This document shows, piece by piece, positions 23,591 to 30,632 of a DNA stretch of 30,632 bases. Both the position numbers and the translations under genes were made by a program. Below the pieces are notes generated by a model. The model worked only from the letters and a program-made list of their open reading frames with translations, was not told the DNA's origin and ran no database searches. Every line of letters starts with the position of its first letter. The first letter of the stretch is position 1. Source of the stretch: Clostridiaceae bacterium (GTDB taxonomy: Bacteria; Bacillota; Clostridia; Lachnospirales; Lachnospiraceae); NCBI GenBank assembly GCA_902362865.1, contig CABIYE010000034.1, positions 1 through 30,632 on the forward strand, in the 5' to 3' direction.

Positions 23591-24647
23591 ACCATCTTCC
23601 CAGATTTTTCAATTCGCTTTCTGTCTCGTCTTCCAAATCCCGCTTATAAAGAGAGTGGTCTTTTATATAGTAAGCATTCTCATCCTGTAAAATAATCGGC
23701 GAATCCACCTCAGTCCAATATGCATCGTCATATTTGGTACTATCGCATACCAGATTTGTCAAATCCCAGTCATGATGCTCTGTTTCTTTTATCGCCGCGT
23801 CACTGAGCAGGAAATTAGAATGGCCTACCTGCCCGAATCTGTCTCTTACCGGATCGTCCCAGGTTACATCTACATGATAATAAGAACCGTCAATCTCAAT
23901 AATATTCCATGCATGACCCATAGCATTGCTGCTTGTCACATAACACTCAATCCCCAGTTTCTCCATAATATACATATATCCATATGCATATGCCTGGCAA
24001 ACCCCGGTTCGATTCATAAACAGCCCGCCGCTTCGGTAAGAATCATCCGGCACCGTACCGTTCAGGTAATTATCATAATCATATTCGTATGTGTATACAA
24101 AATAGTCATGAATCGTAAGTGCCTTTTCTTCTTCCGTCATATCGTCAGACACCAGTGCTACAATTTCATCTACTTTCTTCTCAACCTCACGGAAATATGC
24201 TTTTGTTTCCTCCACCGACATAGCATTTTCCATTTTAATATTGGTATAACAATTAGTGTTTAGACTGTAATAAGGCATAAAATCAATCCCATTACTAAGA
24301 TAAGGGGAAAAATACAACAAACTATACAAATCGTACTTTTCCGGGCTGATTCCCATATCTGTTATATTCAGCTCTGTCTTTCCTTCCAGCAGCGCCTCCT
24401 TCATCCTTGCTTCCAAAAGAACCAGAAGTTCTGCCTCGTCATATTCTTCCAGTGTTTCCAATTCATCTGCCGGTTCTGCAGCATTTGGATCCGGCAAAAT
24501 CTCCGGTTCTTCCGCCAGCCCCCGCGGCAGAATTCTTTCAGCTTCTGCCACTGTTTCCCGTGCCTGAACCGGCACCGGAAAAGCAACTGCCAACGTCAAG
24601 AGTAATGCTAACATTCCCGCAAGACTTCTCTTCACCTTTCTCTTCAT
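23529..24647 (-). CDS. 5' part of split surface protein: signal peptide and transglutaminase-like domain
   Basis: The 372 residues comprise a signal peptide (about 1-29), an acidic helical region, and a transglutaminase-like cysteine-protease domain. The full triad is present: Cys217 in RTGVCQAYAYGY, His245 in NAMGHAWNIIEI and Asp260 in YYHVDVTWDDP. Such domains in secreted clostridial proteins are thought to act as peptidases or cross-linkers on wall or surface peptides. After residue 355 the frame runs through eight Gs and into an unrelated hydrophobic tail (CIFLLDECIFGIVFL), while the natural continuation lies in the other frame. The start is ATG 24647 with AGGAGG 7 bases upstream; the TTG two codons earlier is in that gap. 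As read it would be secreted without a wall anchor. Confidence 0.88.
   Translation of the reverse strand: MKRKVKRSLAGMLALLLTLAVAFPVPVQARETVAEAERILPRGLAEEPEILPDPNAAEPADELETLEEYDEAELLVLLEARMKEALLEGKTELNITDMGISPEKYDLYSLLYFSPYLSNGIDFMPYYSLNTNCYTNIKMENAMSVEETKAYFREVEKKVDEIVALVSDDMTEEEKALTIHDYFVYTYEYDYDNYLNGTVPDDSYRSGGLFMNRTGVCQAYAYGYMYIMEKLGIECYVTSSNAMGHAWNIIEIDGSYYHVDVTWDDPVRDRFGQVGHSNFLLSDAAIKETEHHDWDLTNLVCDSTKYDDAYWTEVDSPIILQDENAYYIKDHSLYKRDLEDETESELKNLGRWYVWGGCIFLLDECIFGIVFL
23577..23584 (-). repeat. Run of eight G residues (coding strand) at the frameshift
   Basis: TCT-G8-TGC on the minus strand. With seven Gs the frame reads WYVWGGAYSYW and joins the transglutaminase part to the Ig/CAP/SLH part. 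With eight it ends 17 codons later. Such runs slip easily in replication and are also prone to sequencing error. Confidence 0.9.
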
Positions 24648-24673
24648 AACCAATCCTCCTTTTCCATGGACTC

Positions 24674-24704
24674 ATTATACTATAAAAAGTGGCCGCTGTG
24701 TCAG
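24674..24704 (-). promoter_or_regulatory. Probable promoter of the split surface-protein gene
   Basis: A perfect TATAAT (24679-24674 on the minus strand) lies 26 bases before the start codon. The best -35 is CTGACA (24704-24699) at 19 bp, or TGACAC at 18 bp, and lies inside the preceding terminator hairpin. Confidence 0.5.
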
Positions 24705-24730
24705 TTAATTCTGCACATCAGCCACTTTTT
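24684..24730 (-). terminator. Terminator of the glnA-dapL operon
   Basis: AAAAAGTGGC and GCCACTTTTT (24730-24721 with 24693-24684 on the minus strand) form the outer stem, with further pairing TGTG/CACA inside. The stem ends in five Ts. It lies 11 bases after the dapL stop. Confidence 0.85.
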
Positions 24731-24741
24731 TATAAATTTCT

Positions 24742-25956
24742 CTATAATGCCTTGATTCTCTCTATTGCCGCAACCGTATTCTCATAAGAACCGAAAGCTG
24801 TCAACCGGAAATATCCTTCACCGCTCGGTCCGAATCCTGATCCGGGTGTTCCTACAACATTTGCCTTCTCAAGCAGGTAATCGAAGAAATCCCATGATGT
24901 CATTCCCTTCGGTGTCTCCAGCCAGATATATGGCGCATTCACACCACCGGATACATTGTAGCCTGCGCTCTTCAGACCTTCGTAAATCGTCTTCGCATTC
25001 TTCATATAGTAGGCAACCTGTTCCTTAAGCTGTGCCTTTCCTGCCTCAGAGTACACTGCCTCACCTGCCCGCTGGACAATATATGGTGCTCCGTTGTACT
25101 TCGTTCCATGGCGTCTTGCCCACAGGGAATGAAGCATCACATCTCCGCTCTTCAGATCCTTCGGGATAACTGTAGCTCCAAGACGCACACCGGTAAATCC
25201 CGCGTTCTTTGAGAAGCTTCTCAGCTCAATCGCGCAGGTTCTCGCCCCTTCACATTCATAGATACTGTGAGGTACATCTTCTTCTGAAATATATGCCTCA
25301 TATGCAGCATCATAAATAATAACCGCTCCCACTTTATTCGCATAATCTACCCATTCCTGAAGCTGCGCTTTCGTAATTGTAGAACCGGTAGGATTATTAG
25401 GGAAGCACAGATAAATGATGTCCGGCGTCTCTTTTGGAAGCTCCGGCGCAAAATTCGTTTCCCTCGTACATGGCATATAGATCACATCGCTCCAGGTCTC
25501 CGTCTTCGCATCATAAGTACCCGTCCGGCCTGCCATAACATTGGTATCCACATATACCGGATACACGGGGTCGCACACAGCAATCTTATTGTCCTTGCTG
25601 AAGATTTCCTGGATGTTTCCGGAATCACATTTTGCCCCGTCAGAAATGAAAATCTCATCCGCTTTAATGTCGCAGCCTTTGTCCTGATAATCGTTCTTCG
25701 CTATCGCACTTCTAAGGAATTCATATCCAAGATCCGGCGCATATCCGCGGAATGTCTCCGCATGAGCCATCTCTTCTACCGCTCCGTGCAGTGCATCAAT
25801 AAGCGCCGGTGCAAGCGGCTGCGTTACATCACCAATCCCAAGACGGATAATGGATTTATCCGGGTTCGCCTGCTGAAATGCAGCCACCTTTTTGCCTATT
25901 GTTGAAAACAAATAGCTTCCTGGTAATTTTAAATAATCCTGATTTACTTTGAACAT
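24742..25956 (-). CDS. dapL: LL-diaminopimelate aminotransferase
   Basis: A 404-residue fold-type I PLP enzyme that turns tetrahydrodipicolinate directly into LL-diaminopimelate with glutamate as amino donor, bypassing the succinyl or acetyl route. Recognisable parts are [18 protein letters not shown] at the N-terminus, [35 protein letters not shown], and [14 protein letters not shown] with the PLP lysine at 250. The start ATG has AAGGAGA upstream. It follows dapF by 45 bases, so the two enzymes of consecutive steps share a transcript. A strong terminator comes 11 bases after the stop. It supplies cell-wall diaminopimelate and lysine. Confidence 0.97.
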   Translation of the reverse strand: MFKVNQDYLKLPGSYLFSTIGKKVAAFQQANPDKSIIRLGIGDVTQPLAPALIDALHGAVEEMAHAETFRGYAPDLGYEFLRSAIAKNDYQDKGCDIKADEIFISDGAKCDSGNIQEIFSKDNKIAVCDPVYPVYVDTNVMAGRTGTYDAKTETWSDVIYMPCTRETNFAPELPKETPDIIYLCFPNNPTGSTITKAQLQEWVDYANKVGAVIIYDAAYEAYISEEDVPHSIYECEGARTCAIELRSFSKNAGFTGVRLGATVIPKDLKSGDVMLHSLWARRHGTKYNGAPYIVQRAGEAVYSEAGKAQLKEQVAYYMKNAKTIYEGLKSAGYNVSGGVNAPYIWLETPKGMTSWDFFDYLLEKANVVGTPGSGFGPSGEGYFRLTAFGSYENTVAAIERIKAL

Positions 25957-26001
25957 CGTAGGTATCTCCTTTTTGCAAATTTCTCTATCCGTCCCATTCC
26001 T

Positions 26002-26847
26002 TTAACCGGCAGACGGAATATTGATTACTCCGTCAAAGACTGCTGCAGCCGGACCCGTCATATAAACAGTATTATCCGCCTCCCGCCATTCAACGGTTAA
26101 ATCTCCTCCTGTTAATTTTACTCTAACTCTGCGTTCTGTCAAGTCATTTAACACACTTGCCACTACCGCCGCGCAAGCTCCGGTTCCGCAGCTTAACGTC
26201 TCTTTCGCGCCGCGCTCCCATACCCGCACGCTTATCGTATGTCTGTCTATAATCTCTGTAAATTCTACGTTGATGCGCCGGGGAAATCGCCCGTGATGCT
26301 CAAGGCGCGGTCCCAGCCAACCGATATCTGCTGTTCTGACGCTCTGCACATAGATGACCGCATGAGGATTTCCCAGGGATACGCCCGTCATCCGAAGCAT
26401 AACTCCATCTACCACAATCGGTTCATCTACAACCATGCTGTGTTCGGAAACAATGGGAATCTTATCTGCTTTCAAAATAGGAATCCCCATATCCGCCTCC
26501 ACCTCTGTCACCGTCTTATCTTCCACAGTAAGCCGCAGCCTGCGGATTCCCGCCAATGTCTCTACGGTAAGCTCTGTCTTGTCCGTCATCCCACGCTCAT
26601 AGACATATTTCCCAAGACACCGGATTCCATTGCCGCACATTTCGGCAACAGAGCCATCTGCGTTGTATATCTGCATCCTGAAATCCGCCTTCCCGGAAGG
26701 CCCGATCAGGATCAGGCCATCAGAACCAATCCCTTTATGCCTGTCACTGAAGAGTCTCGCCAGCCCTGCCGGATCGCTTATCCTTTCCGTAAAACAATCC
26801 ACATACACATAATCATTGCCCAGTCCGTGCATCTTCGCAAATTTCAT
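26002..26847 (-). CDS. dapF: Diaminopimelate epimerase
   Basis: The 281-residue cytosolic, cofactor-free epimerase converts LL- to meso-diaminopimelate, the substrate for peptidoglycan synthesis and for lysine. Both catalytic cysteines are visible: Cys71 in EMCGNGIRCLGKY and Cys220 in LSCGTGACAAVV, together with the N-terminal MHGLGNDYVYVD. I start at ATG 26847, which gives the usual N-terminus (MKFAKMHGLGND); a TTG three codons earlier is too near the AGGA site. It begins 25 bases after the ANTAR gene ends. Its product is made from the product of the next gene, dapL. Confidence 0.97.
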   Translation of the reverse strand: MKFAKMHGLGNDYVYVDCFTERISDPAGLARLFSDRHKGIGSDGLILIGPSGKADFRMQIYNADGSVAEMCGNGIRCLGKYVYERGMTDKTELTVETLAGIRRLRLTVEDKTVTEVEADMGIPILKADKIPIVSEHSMVVDEPIVVDGVMLRMTGVSLGNPHAVIYVQSVRTADIGWLGPRLEHHGRFPRRINVEFTEIIDRHTISVRVWERGAKETLSCGTGACAAVVASVLNDLTERRVRVKLTGGDLTVEWREADNTVYMTGPAAAVFDGVINIPSAG

Positions 26848-26872
26848 TCTATTCAATTTCCTTTTACAGCCA

Positions 26873-27421
26873 TTATTCTGCCATGATACTTAGTACCATC
26901 TCTGCGGTCTCAACCAGGTTCGTTCCACTGTCCATACTGCATTTCTGCAGATATCTGTGTGCTTCTCCTTCAGACATATTATTTCGTTCCATCAAAAGTT
27001 CCTTCGCCTTTTTGATCAGCATCTGCTGTCCGGGGCTTCTCTCTTTCTGCTCCTGCCTCCGCTTCCGTCTTCTCTGCACCATAGAGCGGGTCATCATCTC
27101 TACCGTATTCATCAGATCGTATACCTTAATCGGCATAGACAGCCCGACCACACCCTCTATATCGCCGTCACTCCATTTATCCGGCGACGCAATCAAAAGC
27201 ATCTCAAATTCTTTCGGCATGTACTCACGAAGTTCCGTATACATCATATCTGCAAGCTTATATCCGCAGACCACAATTCCCTCATCCAGCATTTCCATAC
27301 AGTTCAGCGTCTGAGCTCCGGTAGTGCAAACGCCTCTTACTTCCATACCACCGCGTACCAGAAGATTCCGAATATTGGCTGCATTCTCCTTATTCGGAAA
27401 TGCAACTATAATGCCATCCAT
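26873..27421 (-). CDS. ANTAR-domain RNA-binding response regulator
   Basis: The 182-residue protein has an N-terminal receiver-like domain (about 1-115) and a C-terminal ANTAR three-helix domain (about 125-180; LIKKAKELLMERNNMSEGEAHRYLQKCSMDSGTNLVETAEMVL). ANTAR proteins bind paired RNA hairpins and prevent transcription termination. The receiver part is degenerate: I do not see the normal acidic pocket and phospho-Asp, so control by phosphorylation is doubtful. The start is ATG 27421 with AGGAGG 7 bases upstream; the upstream TTG frame overlaps that site. It sits between glnA and dapF, and ANTAR genes beside glnA are known in Clostridia. A role in nitrogen control is likely but inferred. Confidence 0.9.
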   Translation of the reverse strand: MDGIIVAFPNKENAANIRNLLVRGGMEVRGVCTTGAQTLNCMEMLDEGIVVCGYKLADMMYTELREYMPKEFEMLLIASPDKWSDGDIEGVVGLSMPIKVYDLMNTVEMMTRSMVQRRRKRRQEQKERSPGQQMLIKKAKELLMERNNMSEGEAHRYLQKCSMDSGTNLVETAEMVLSIMAE

Positions 27422-27463
27422 GCTTACACCTCCTGTCAATTGCAATTTCCACAGGAAAATGTA

Positions 27464-28795
27464 TTACAACACATGCAGATAGTTCTTAATCTCCCAGTCC
27501 GTTACCTGTGCGCGGTAATCTCTGTATTCCTTTTTCTTAGCTGCAATAAATTTCTCGGACAAATCCTTGCCCAGCACTCCCCGGATAAAAGCATCCTTCT
27601 CGAATTCACGAACCGCTTCCAGCAGACTTCCGGGAAGTTCTTCAATGCCAATCGCATCCCTCTCTTCTTTACTCATTCTATAAATATTCGTATCAACACT
27701 TGCCGGAGGCATAATCTCGTTCCTGATTCCGTCCATTCCCGCTTCCAGGCACACAGCAAGTGCAAGGTAGGGATTTGCCGTTGGATCCGGGCTTCTAAGC
27801 TCAATTCTTGCATGGGCGGTCTTCGCCGTCGGAATACGGATTAACGGCGTACGGTTCTTCGCAGACCAGGCAATGTACACCGGAGCTTCATATCCGGGAA
27901 CCAGACGCTTATAAGAATTCACTGTCGGGTTGGTAATAAAGCTGATTGCTTTCATATGTTTCATAATTCCACCAATAAAATAGTACGCCTCCCGGCTCAG
28001 CCCGTTTACATCCTTCGGATCACTAAACACATTGATTCCATCTCTATTCAGCGAAAGATTCAGATGCATCCCGGAACCATTTTCTCCATACTTCGGCTTC
28101 GGCATAAAGGTTGCATGAAGCCCGTGGCGCTTCGCAATTGTTTTCACCACCATCTTAAATGTCATAATATTGTCAGCAGTTATAAGCGCAGAATCATATT
28201 TAAAATCTATCTCATGCTGCCCGGCGGCAAATTCATGATGGGAAGCCTCAATTTCAAATCCCATGTCTTCAAGAGTCAGTACCATGTCACGTCTGGCATT
28301 TTCCCCCAAATCCAGCGGCCCCAAATCAAAATAACTGGCATTTTCATGGGTAATCGTGGTCGGCATTCCTCCCTCATCCGTATGGAACAGGAAAAATTCG
28401 CACTCCGGTCCTACCTGGAAATCATATCCTTCTGCCTGTACCTTATCAACCACCTTCTTAAGCACGTATCTCGGATCACTTTCAAATATGGTTCCGTCAC
28501 CCTTATAGATATCGCAGATAAACCGCGCCACCTTACCCTGCTGGGGCCTCCACGGGAAGATTTCAAAGGTATTCAGATCCGGATACAAATACATGTCCGA
28601 ATCCTCTACCCTCGCAAATCCTTCAATAGAAGAACCGTCAAACATGCACTCATTGTCCAGCACCTTCTCAAGCTGACTTCTTGTCACCGCAACATTCTTA
28701 AATGTCCCGAAAATATCCGTAAATTGCAGACGGATAAAGCCAACATCTTCTTCCTCCACCATCCGCAGGATATCTTCCCTCGTATAATTCTTCAT
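27464..28795 (-). CDS. glnA: Glutamine synthetase, type I
   Basis: The 443-residue GSI-alpha enzyme makes glutamine from glutamate, ammonia and ATP as a dodecamer. Conserved parts are [16 protein letters not shown] near the N-terminus, [62 protein letters not shown] and [23 protein letters not shown]. It has the short length of the Gram-positive form and lacks the adenylylation region of the beta form. Feedback by glutamine and control by regulators such as GlnR or ANTAR proteins would be expected. ATG 28795 has AGGAGG 8 bases upstream. It is the first gene of glnA-ANTAR-dapF-dapL and has a consensus promoter with a hairpin at the 5' end of the transcript. Confidence 0.97.
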   Translation of the reverse strand: MKNYTREDILRMVEEEDVGFIRLQFTDIFGTFKNVAVTRSQLEKVLDNECMFDGSSIEGFARVEDSDMYLYPDLNTFEIFPWRPQQGKVARFICDIYKGDGTIFESDPRYVLKKVVDKVQAEGYDFQVGPECEFFLFHTDEGGMPTTITHENASYFDLGPLDLGENARRDMVLTLEDMGFEIEASHHEFAAGQHEIDFKYDSALITADNIMTFKMVVKTIAKRHGLHATFMPKPKYGENGSGMHLNLSLNRDGINVFSDPKDVNGLSREAYYFIGGIMKHMKAISFITNPTVNSYKRLVPGYEAPVYIAWSAKNRTPLIRIPTAKTAHARIELRSPDPTANPYLALAVCLEAGMDGIRNEIMPPASVDTNIYRMSKEERDAIGIEELPGSLLEAVREFEKDAFIRGVLGKDLSEKFIAAKKKEYRDYRAQVTDWEIKNYLHVL

Positions 28796-28856
28796 TACAA
28801 CTACCTCCTACTGATATTTACTCATTTATCCTATGTTTTAGACCTTTCTTACGCAA

Positions 28857-28888
28857 AATGGCGTTCTCCGCCCCCAGAAAACGCCATT
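28857..28888 (-). promoter_or_regulatory. Hexaloop hairpin at the 5' end of the glnA transcript
   Basis: AATGGCGTTTTCT and GGAGAACGCCATT form a 13-bp stem (two G-U pairs) around the six-base loop GGGGGC (28875-28870). It begins only about 6 bases after the expected transcription start. A hexaloop recalls ANTAR targets, but those are paired hairpins with A at loop position 1 and G at position 4. Here position 1 is G and I find no second hairpin. It may instead stabilise the mRNA or act in attenuation; only TTTT follows. Confidence 0.6.
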
Positions 28889-28900
28889 GTTTGTTATTTC

Positions 28901-28929
28901 ATTATAAAGATAGGCAGGAGTTTTGTCAA
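28901..28929 (-). promoter_or_regulatory. Consensus sigma-A promoter of the glnA operon
   Basis: TTGACA (28929-28924) and TATAAT (28906-28901) on the minus strand, both perfect, are exactly 17 bp apart. The start of transcription would be near 28894. The -35 box ends 11 bases from the stop of the GH43 gene. Confidence 0.9.
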
Positions 28930-28939
28930 TGAAGACATT

Positions 28940-30523
28940 TTACTCTGCTGTACTTTCCATAAATCTCTGAATAATTACCGCGCACTCCGCACGGTTTGCA
29001 TTGCCTTGCGGATCAAGGACAAGCTGTCCATCTACCGTCTTACCGGTAATGATTTTATTCCCCACAGCCCACTTCATTGCGTCCTGTGCAAATTCCTGTA
29101 CGTTCTGCGCATCCGGGAAGCTGCTGTAATCACCGTCAGTGCTTACTTCAAGTTTCAGATAATCCTTTGCATAGCGGTACATCATCGTTGCCATCTGCTC
29201 ACGGGTAATATTGTCTGCTGCCCCGAATCTGCCGCTGTCTGTGTAGCCGGTTACGACACCCGTATCCGCCGCCCAGAGCACAGCACTTGCAAACCAATCT
29301 GTTTCTGCCACATCCGGGAATACTTCCTGATACTCCACTTTCGGCATCTTATTCATCTTATATAAAACAGTTGCAAACTGTGCCCGAACCAAAGTATCTG
29401 CCGGTCCAAAATAACTGGAATTCAGCCCCGTCATAATCTCGTTGTCATATACATACTGTACAACTTCCCGGAACCAGTCCTCTGCATTTACATCGACAAA
29501 AACATCTTCCACCCGGGCAGGTTCTTCCGCAGGCGTCTCGGATGCATACACGGTATCGTTTTCCTTGTCCTCTATCAGGTATCTGAACTGCGGATGGCTG
29601 TTTCCATTCGGCGCATGATAACAAATCATAGTCTGTCCTTCCAGATTTTCAAAAATCATGCAGTGTCCTCCGTCACTGCCCACATCCAGACGTTCATCCG
29701 TCAGTGTCCAGTTTCCATCAAGCTTTCCATTATCAGAATATGCAATCCCCATATGATATCCATCTTCTGACATGGATGAGAGCAGACAGATTAATTTCCC
29801 GGAAGCTGTCTTGTAAAAGCAAGGGCCATCATTTAAAACCATCCCTCCAAATGCCGCCACAGTCCAGGAGCATTCAGATACATCGAACAACTTAAACTGG
29901 GTATCTGCAAATCCATCTAAAGTATCATTCAGCCGTACTGCATAAATGCCATCTTTCCCCTGCGAATAGACCATGTACATCACCCCGTCTTCTTCGTAAA
30001 GCGTAGCGTCGATATCATCATCTTCTTCCGGAGTAAACGGATACTCTGACACAGGCTCAAATGGCCCCAGCGGCTCATCAGATTTGAACAACTGGATTCC
30101 TTTGTTGGCCCGGCCGCTTCCGCCCATAGAGCCATACAGATAAAATTCTCCATCTATATAGTAGACTTCCGGCGCCCAATACTGACTGTCTGCCCAGAAG
30201 CTTCCGTCATTCTGAAAAATCGTATATGGTCCCGCCCAATTCTCCAGATCTTCGCTTACCCAGACAGGGAAGCTGTCCATCTGTCCGCCAAATGCATTGG
30301 TTCCGTCTGTTCCATACATATAATACTTCCCGTCATGCACAACAACATAAGGATCCCGGATCAAGATATCCTCTGTCTTTAGATTGTAATCATAAGTTTC
30401 TTCCAGAATGCTGCTGTTTTCTGTACTTTCTGCTGCATATACATCCGTAACCCCTATGCTTCCTGATAACAAAAGTGACAGAAGCATCAAATATACGAAT
30501 ATCTGTTTTTTCATATTTTTCAT
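28940..30523 (-). CDS. Secreted GH43-like glycosidase with SLH cell-wall anchor
   Basis: The 527 residues comprise a signal peptide (about 1-30), a five-bladed GH43-type beta-propeller (about 45-340) and three SLH repeats (about 345-527). GH43 enzymes remove arabinose, xylose or galactose residues from plant polysaccharides. Visible parts are ILIRDPYVVVHDGKYY with the base Asp57, QYWAPEVYYIDGEFYLY, DIDATLYEEDG with Asp172, and the metal-site His287 in DGGHCMIF. The general acid, normally Glu in an EGP motif, appears as Asp232 in NDGPCFYK, so activity may be changed or lost. The ATG has GGAG 9 bases upstream. It ends shortly before the glnA promoter but is a separate unit. The substrate cannot be told from sequence. 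Confidence 0.88.
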   Translation of the reverse strand: MKNMKKQIFVYLMLLSLLLSGSIGVTDVYAAESTENSSILEETYDYNLKTEDILIRDPYVVVHDGKYYMYGTDGTNAFGGQMDSFPVWVSEDLENWAGPYTIFQNDGSFWADSQYWAPEVYYIDGEFYLYGSMGGSGRANKGIQLFKSDEPLGPFEPVSEYPFTPEEDDDIDATLYEEDGVMYMVYSQGKDGIYAVRLNDTLDGFADTQFKLFDVSECSWTVAAFGGMVLNDGPCFYKTASGKLICLLSSMSEDGYHMGIAYSDNGKLDGNWTLTDERLDVGSDGGHCMIFENLEGQTMICYHAPNGNSHPQFRYLIEDKENDTVYASETPAEEPARVEDVFVDVNAEDWFREVVQYVYDNEIMTGLNSSYFGPADTLVRAQFATVLYKMNKMPKVEYQEVFPDVAETDWFASAVLWAADTGVVTGYTDSGRFGAADNITREQMATMMYRYAKDYLKLEVSTDGDYSSFPDAQNVQEFAQDAMKWAVGNKIITGKTVDGQLVLDPQGNANRAECAVIIQRFMESTAE

Positions 30524-30549
30524 TGCAATAGTCTCCTTCCTTTTTTGGT

Positions 30550-30567
30550 ACTGTAAAGTTTTACAGT
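30550..30567. promoter_or_regulatory. 18-bp dyad upstream of the GH43-SLH gene
   Basis: ACTGTAAA-GT-TTTACAGT is a perfect inverted repeat 27 bases upstream of the start codon. It is a likely operator for an unidentified regulator. The rest of 30524-30632 is AT-rich and I cannot place the promoter with confidence. Confidence 0.55.
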
Positions 30568-30632
30568 CCTATTTTTCTTTAAAACCTTATATTTTCAAGG
30601 CATTCATCACTTTTGCAAATAAAAAAGCAATG

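Noticed and set aside
23529..24647. The split surface gene as programmed ribosomal frameshifting
   Set aside because: There is no X-XXY-YYZ slippery heptamer with a downstream structure in the right frame; a G-run length change is the simpler explanation, though slippage on the run by polymerase is not excluded.
25957..26001. Lysine riboswitch before dapF or dapL
   Set aside because: The gaps between the genes are only 25-45 bases, too short for a lysine riboswitch, and the operon leader shows just a simple hairpin.
27956..29365. Long plus-strand open frame (469 codons) opposite glnA and the GH43 gene
   Set aside because: It crosses two well-supported genes and the glnA promoter on the other strand, with a composition typical of antisense frames.

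Overview
This window looks like chromosomal DNA of a Gram-positive, low-to-mid GC anaerobe of the class Clostridia, most likely family Lachnospiraceae. The reasons are strong AGGAGG-type ribosome binding sites, consensus sigma-A promoters, a tRNA-dependent amidation operon under a T-box, surface proteins with S-layer homology (SLH) modules, a DapL-type diaminopimelate pathway, and a glutamine synthetase gene followed by an ANTAR regulator. I cannot assign genus or species from the sequence. There is no phage, transposon or CRISPR array; most genes are housekeeping or surface genes.

Left part (1-10.2 kb). A type Ic aspartate aminotransferase (+) converges on a five-gene minus-strand operon: T-box leader, archaeal-type aspartyl-tRNA synthetase, a zinc-ribbon membrane protein of unknown function, then gatC, gatA and gatB. 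The synthetase carries the His and Pro that mark non-discriminating enzymes, so the operon probably makes Asn-tRNA(Asn) by charging Asp and amidating it. The T-box specifier region reads GAAC, which contains both AAC (Asn) and GAA (Glu). Upstream lie two abutting XRE regulators and a ClC chloride transporter whose stop codon sits in the centre of a 51-bp palindrome.

Middle part (10.3-20.1 kb). A short XRE stub, a CapA-like protein, a glycogen branching enzyme divergent from a TetR regulator, a FucO-type lactaldehyde reductase, a DhaS-like TetR regulator, the thiamine ECF S-component ThiT, a tRNA-Gln/tRNA-Pro operon with its own promoter and terminator, and a divergent MATE exporter/MerR regulator pair. 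The last pair shares a perfect 21-bp operator inside a 19-bp-spaced promoter.

Right part (20.1-30.6 kb). Three secreted SLH proteins: a CAP-domain protein; a transglutaminase/Ig/CAP protein split by a run of eight G residues; and a GH43-like protein. Between them lies the operon glnA - ANTAR regulator - dapF - dapL, linking nitrogen assimilation with the last steps towards meso-diaminopimelate for peptidoglycan and lysine. The two CAP proteins arose by tandem duplication, and one has an 18-bp minisatellite encoding a Pro-Asp-Thr linker.

The observations most worth following are the possibly dual-codon T-box with an uncharacterised membrane protein inside the amidotransferase operon, the poly-G frameshift in a surface protein gene (possible phase variation), and the glnA-ANTAR-dapFL operon with its 5' hexaloop hairpin.
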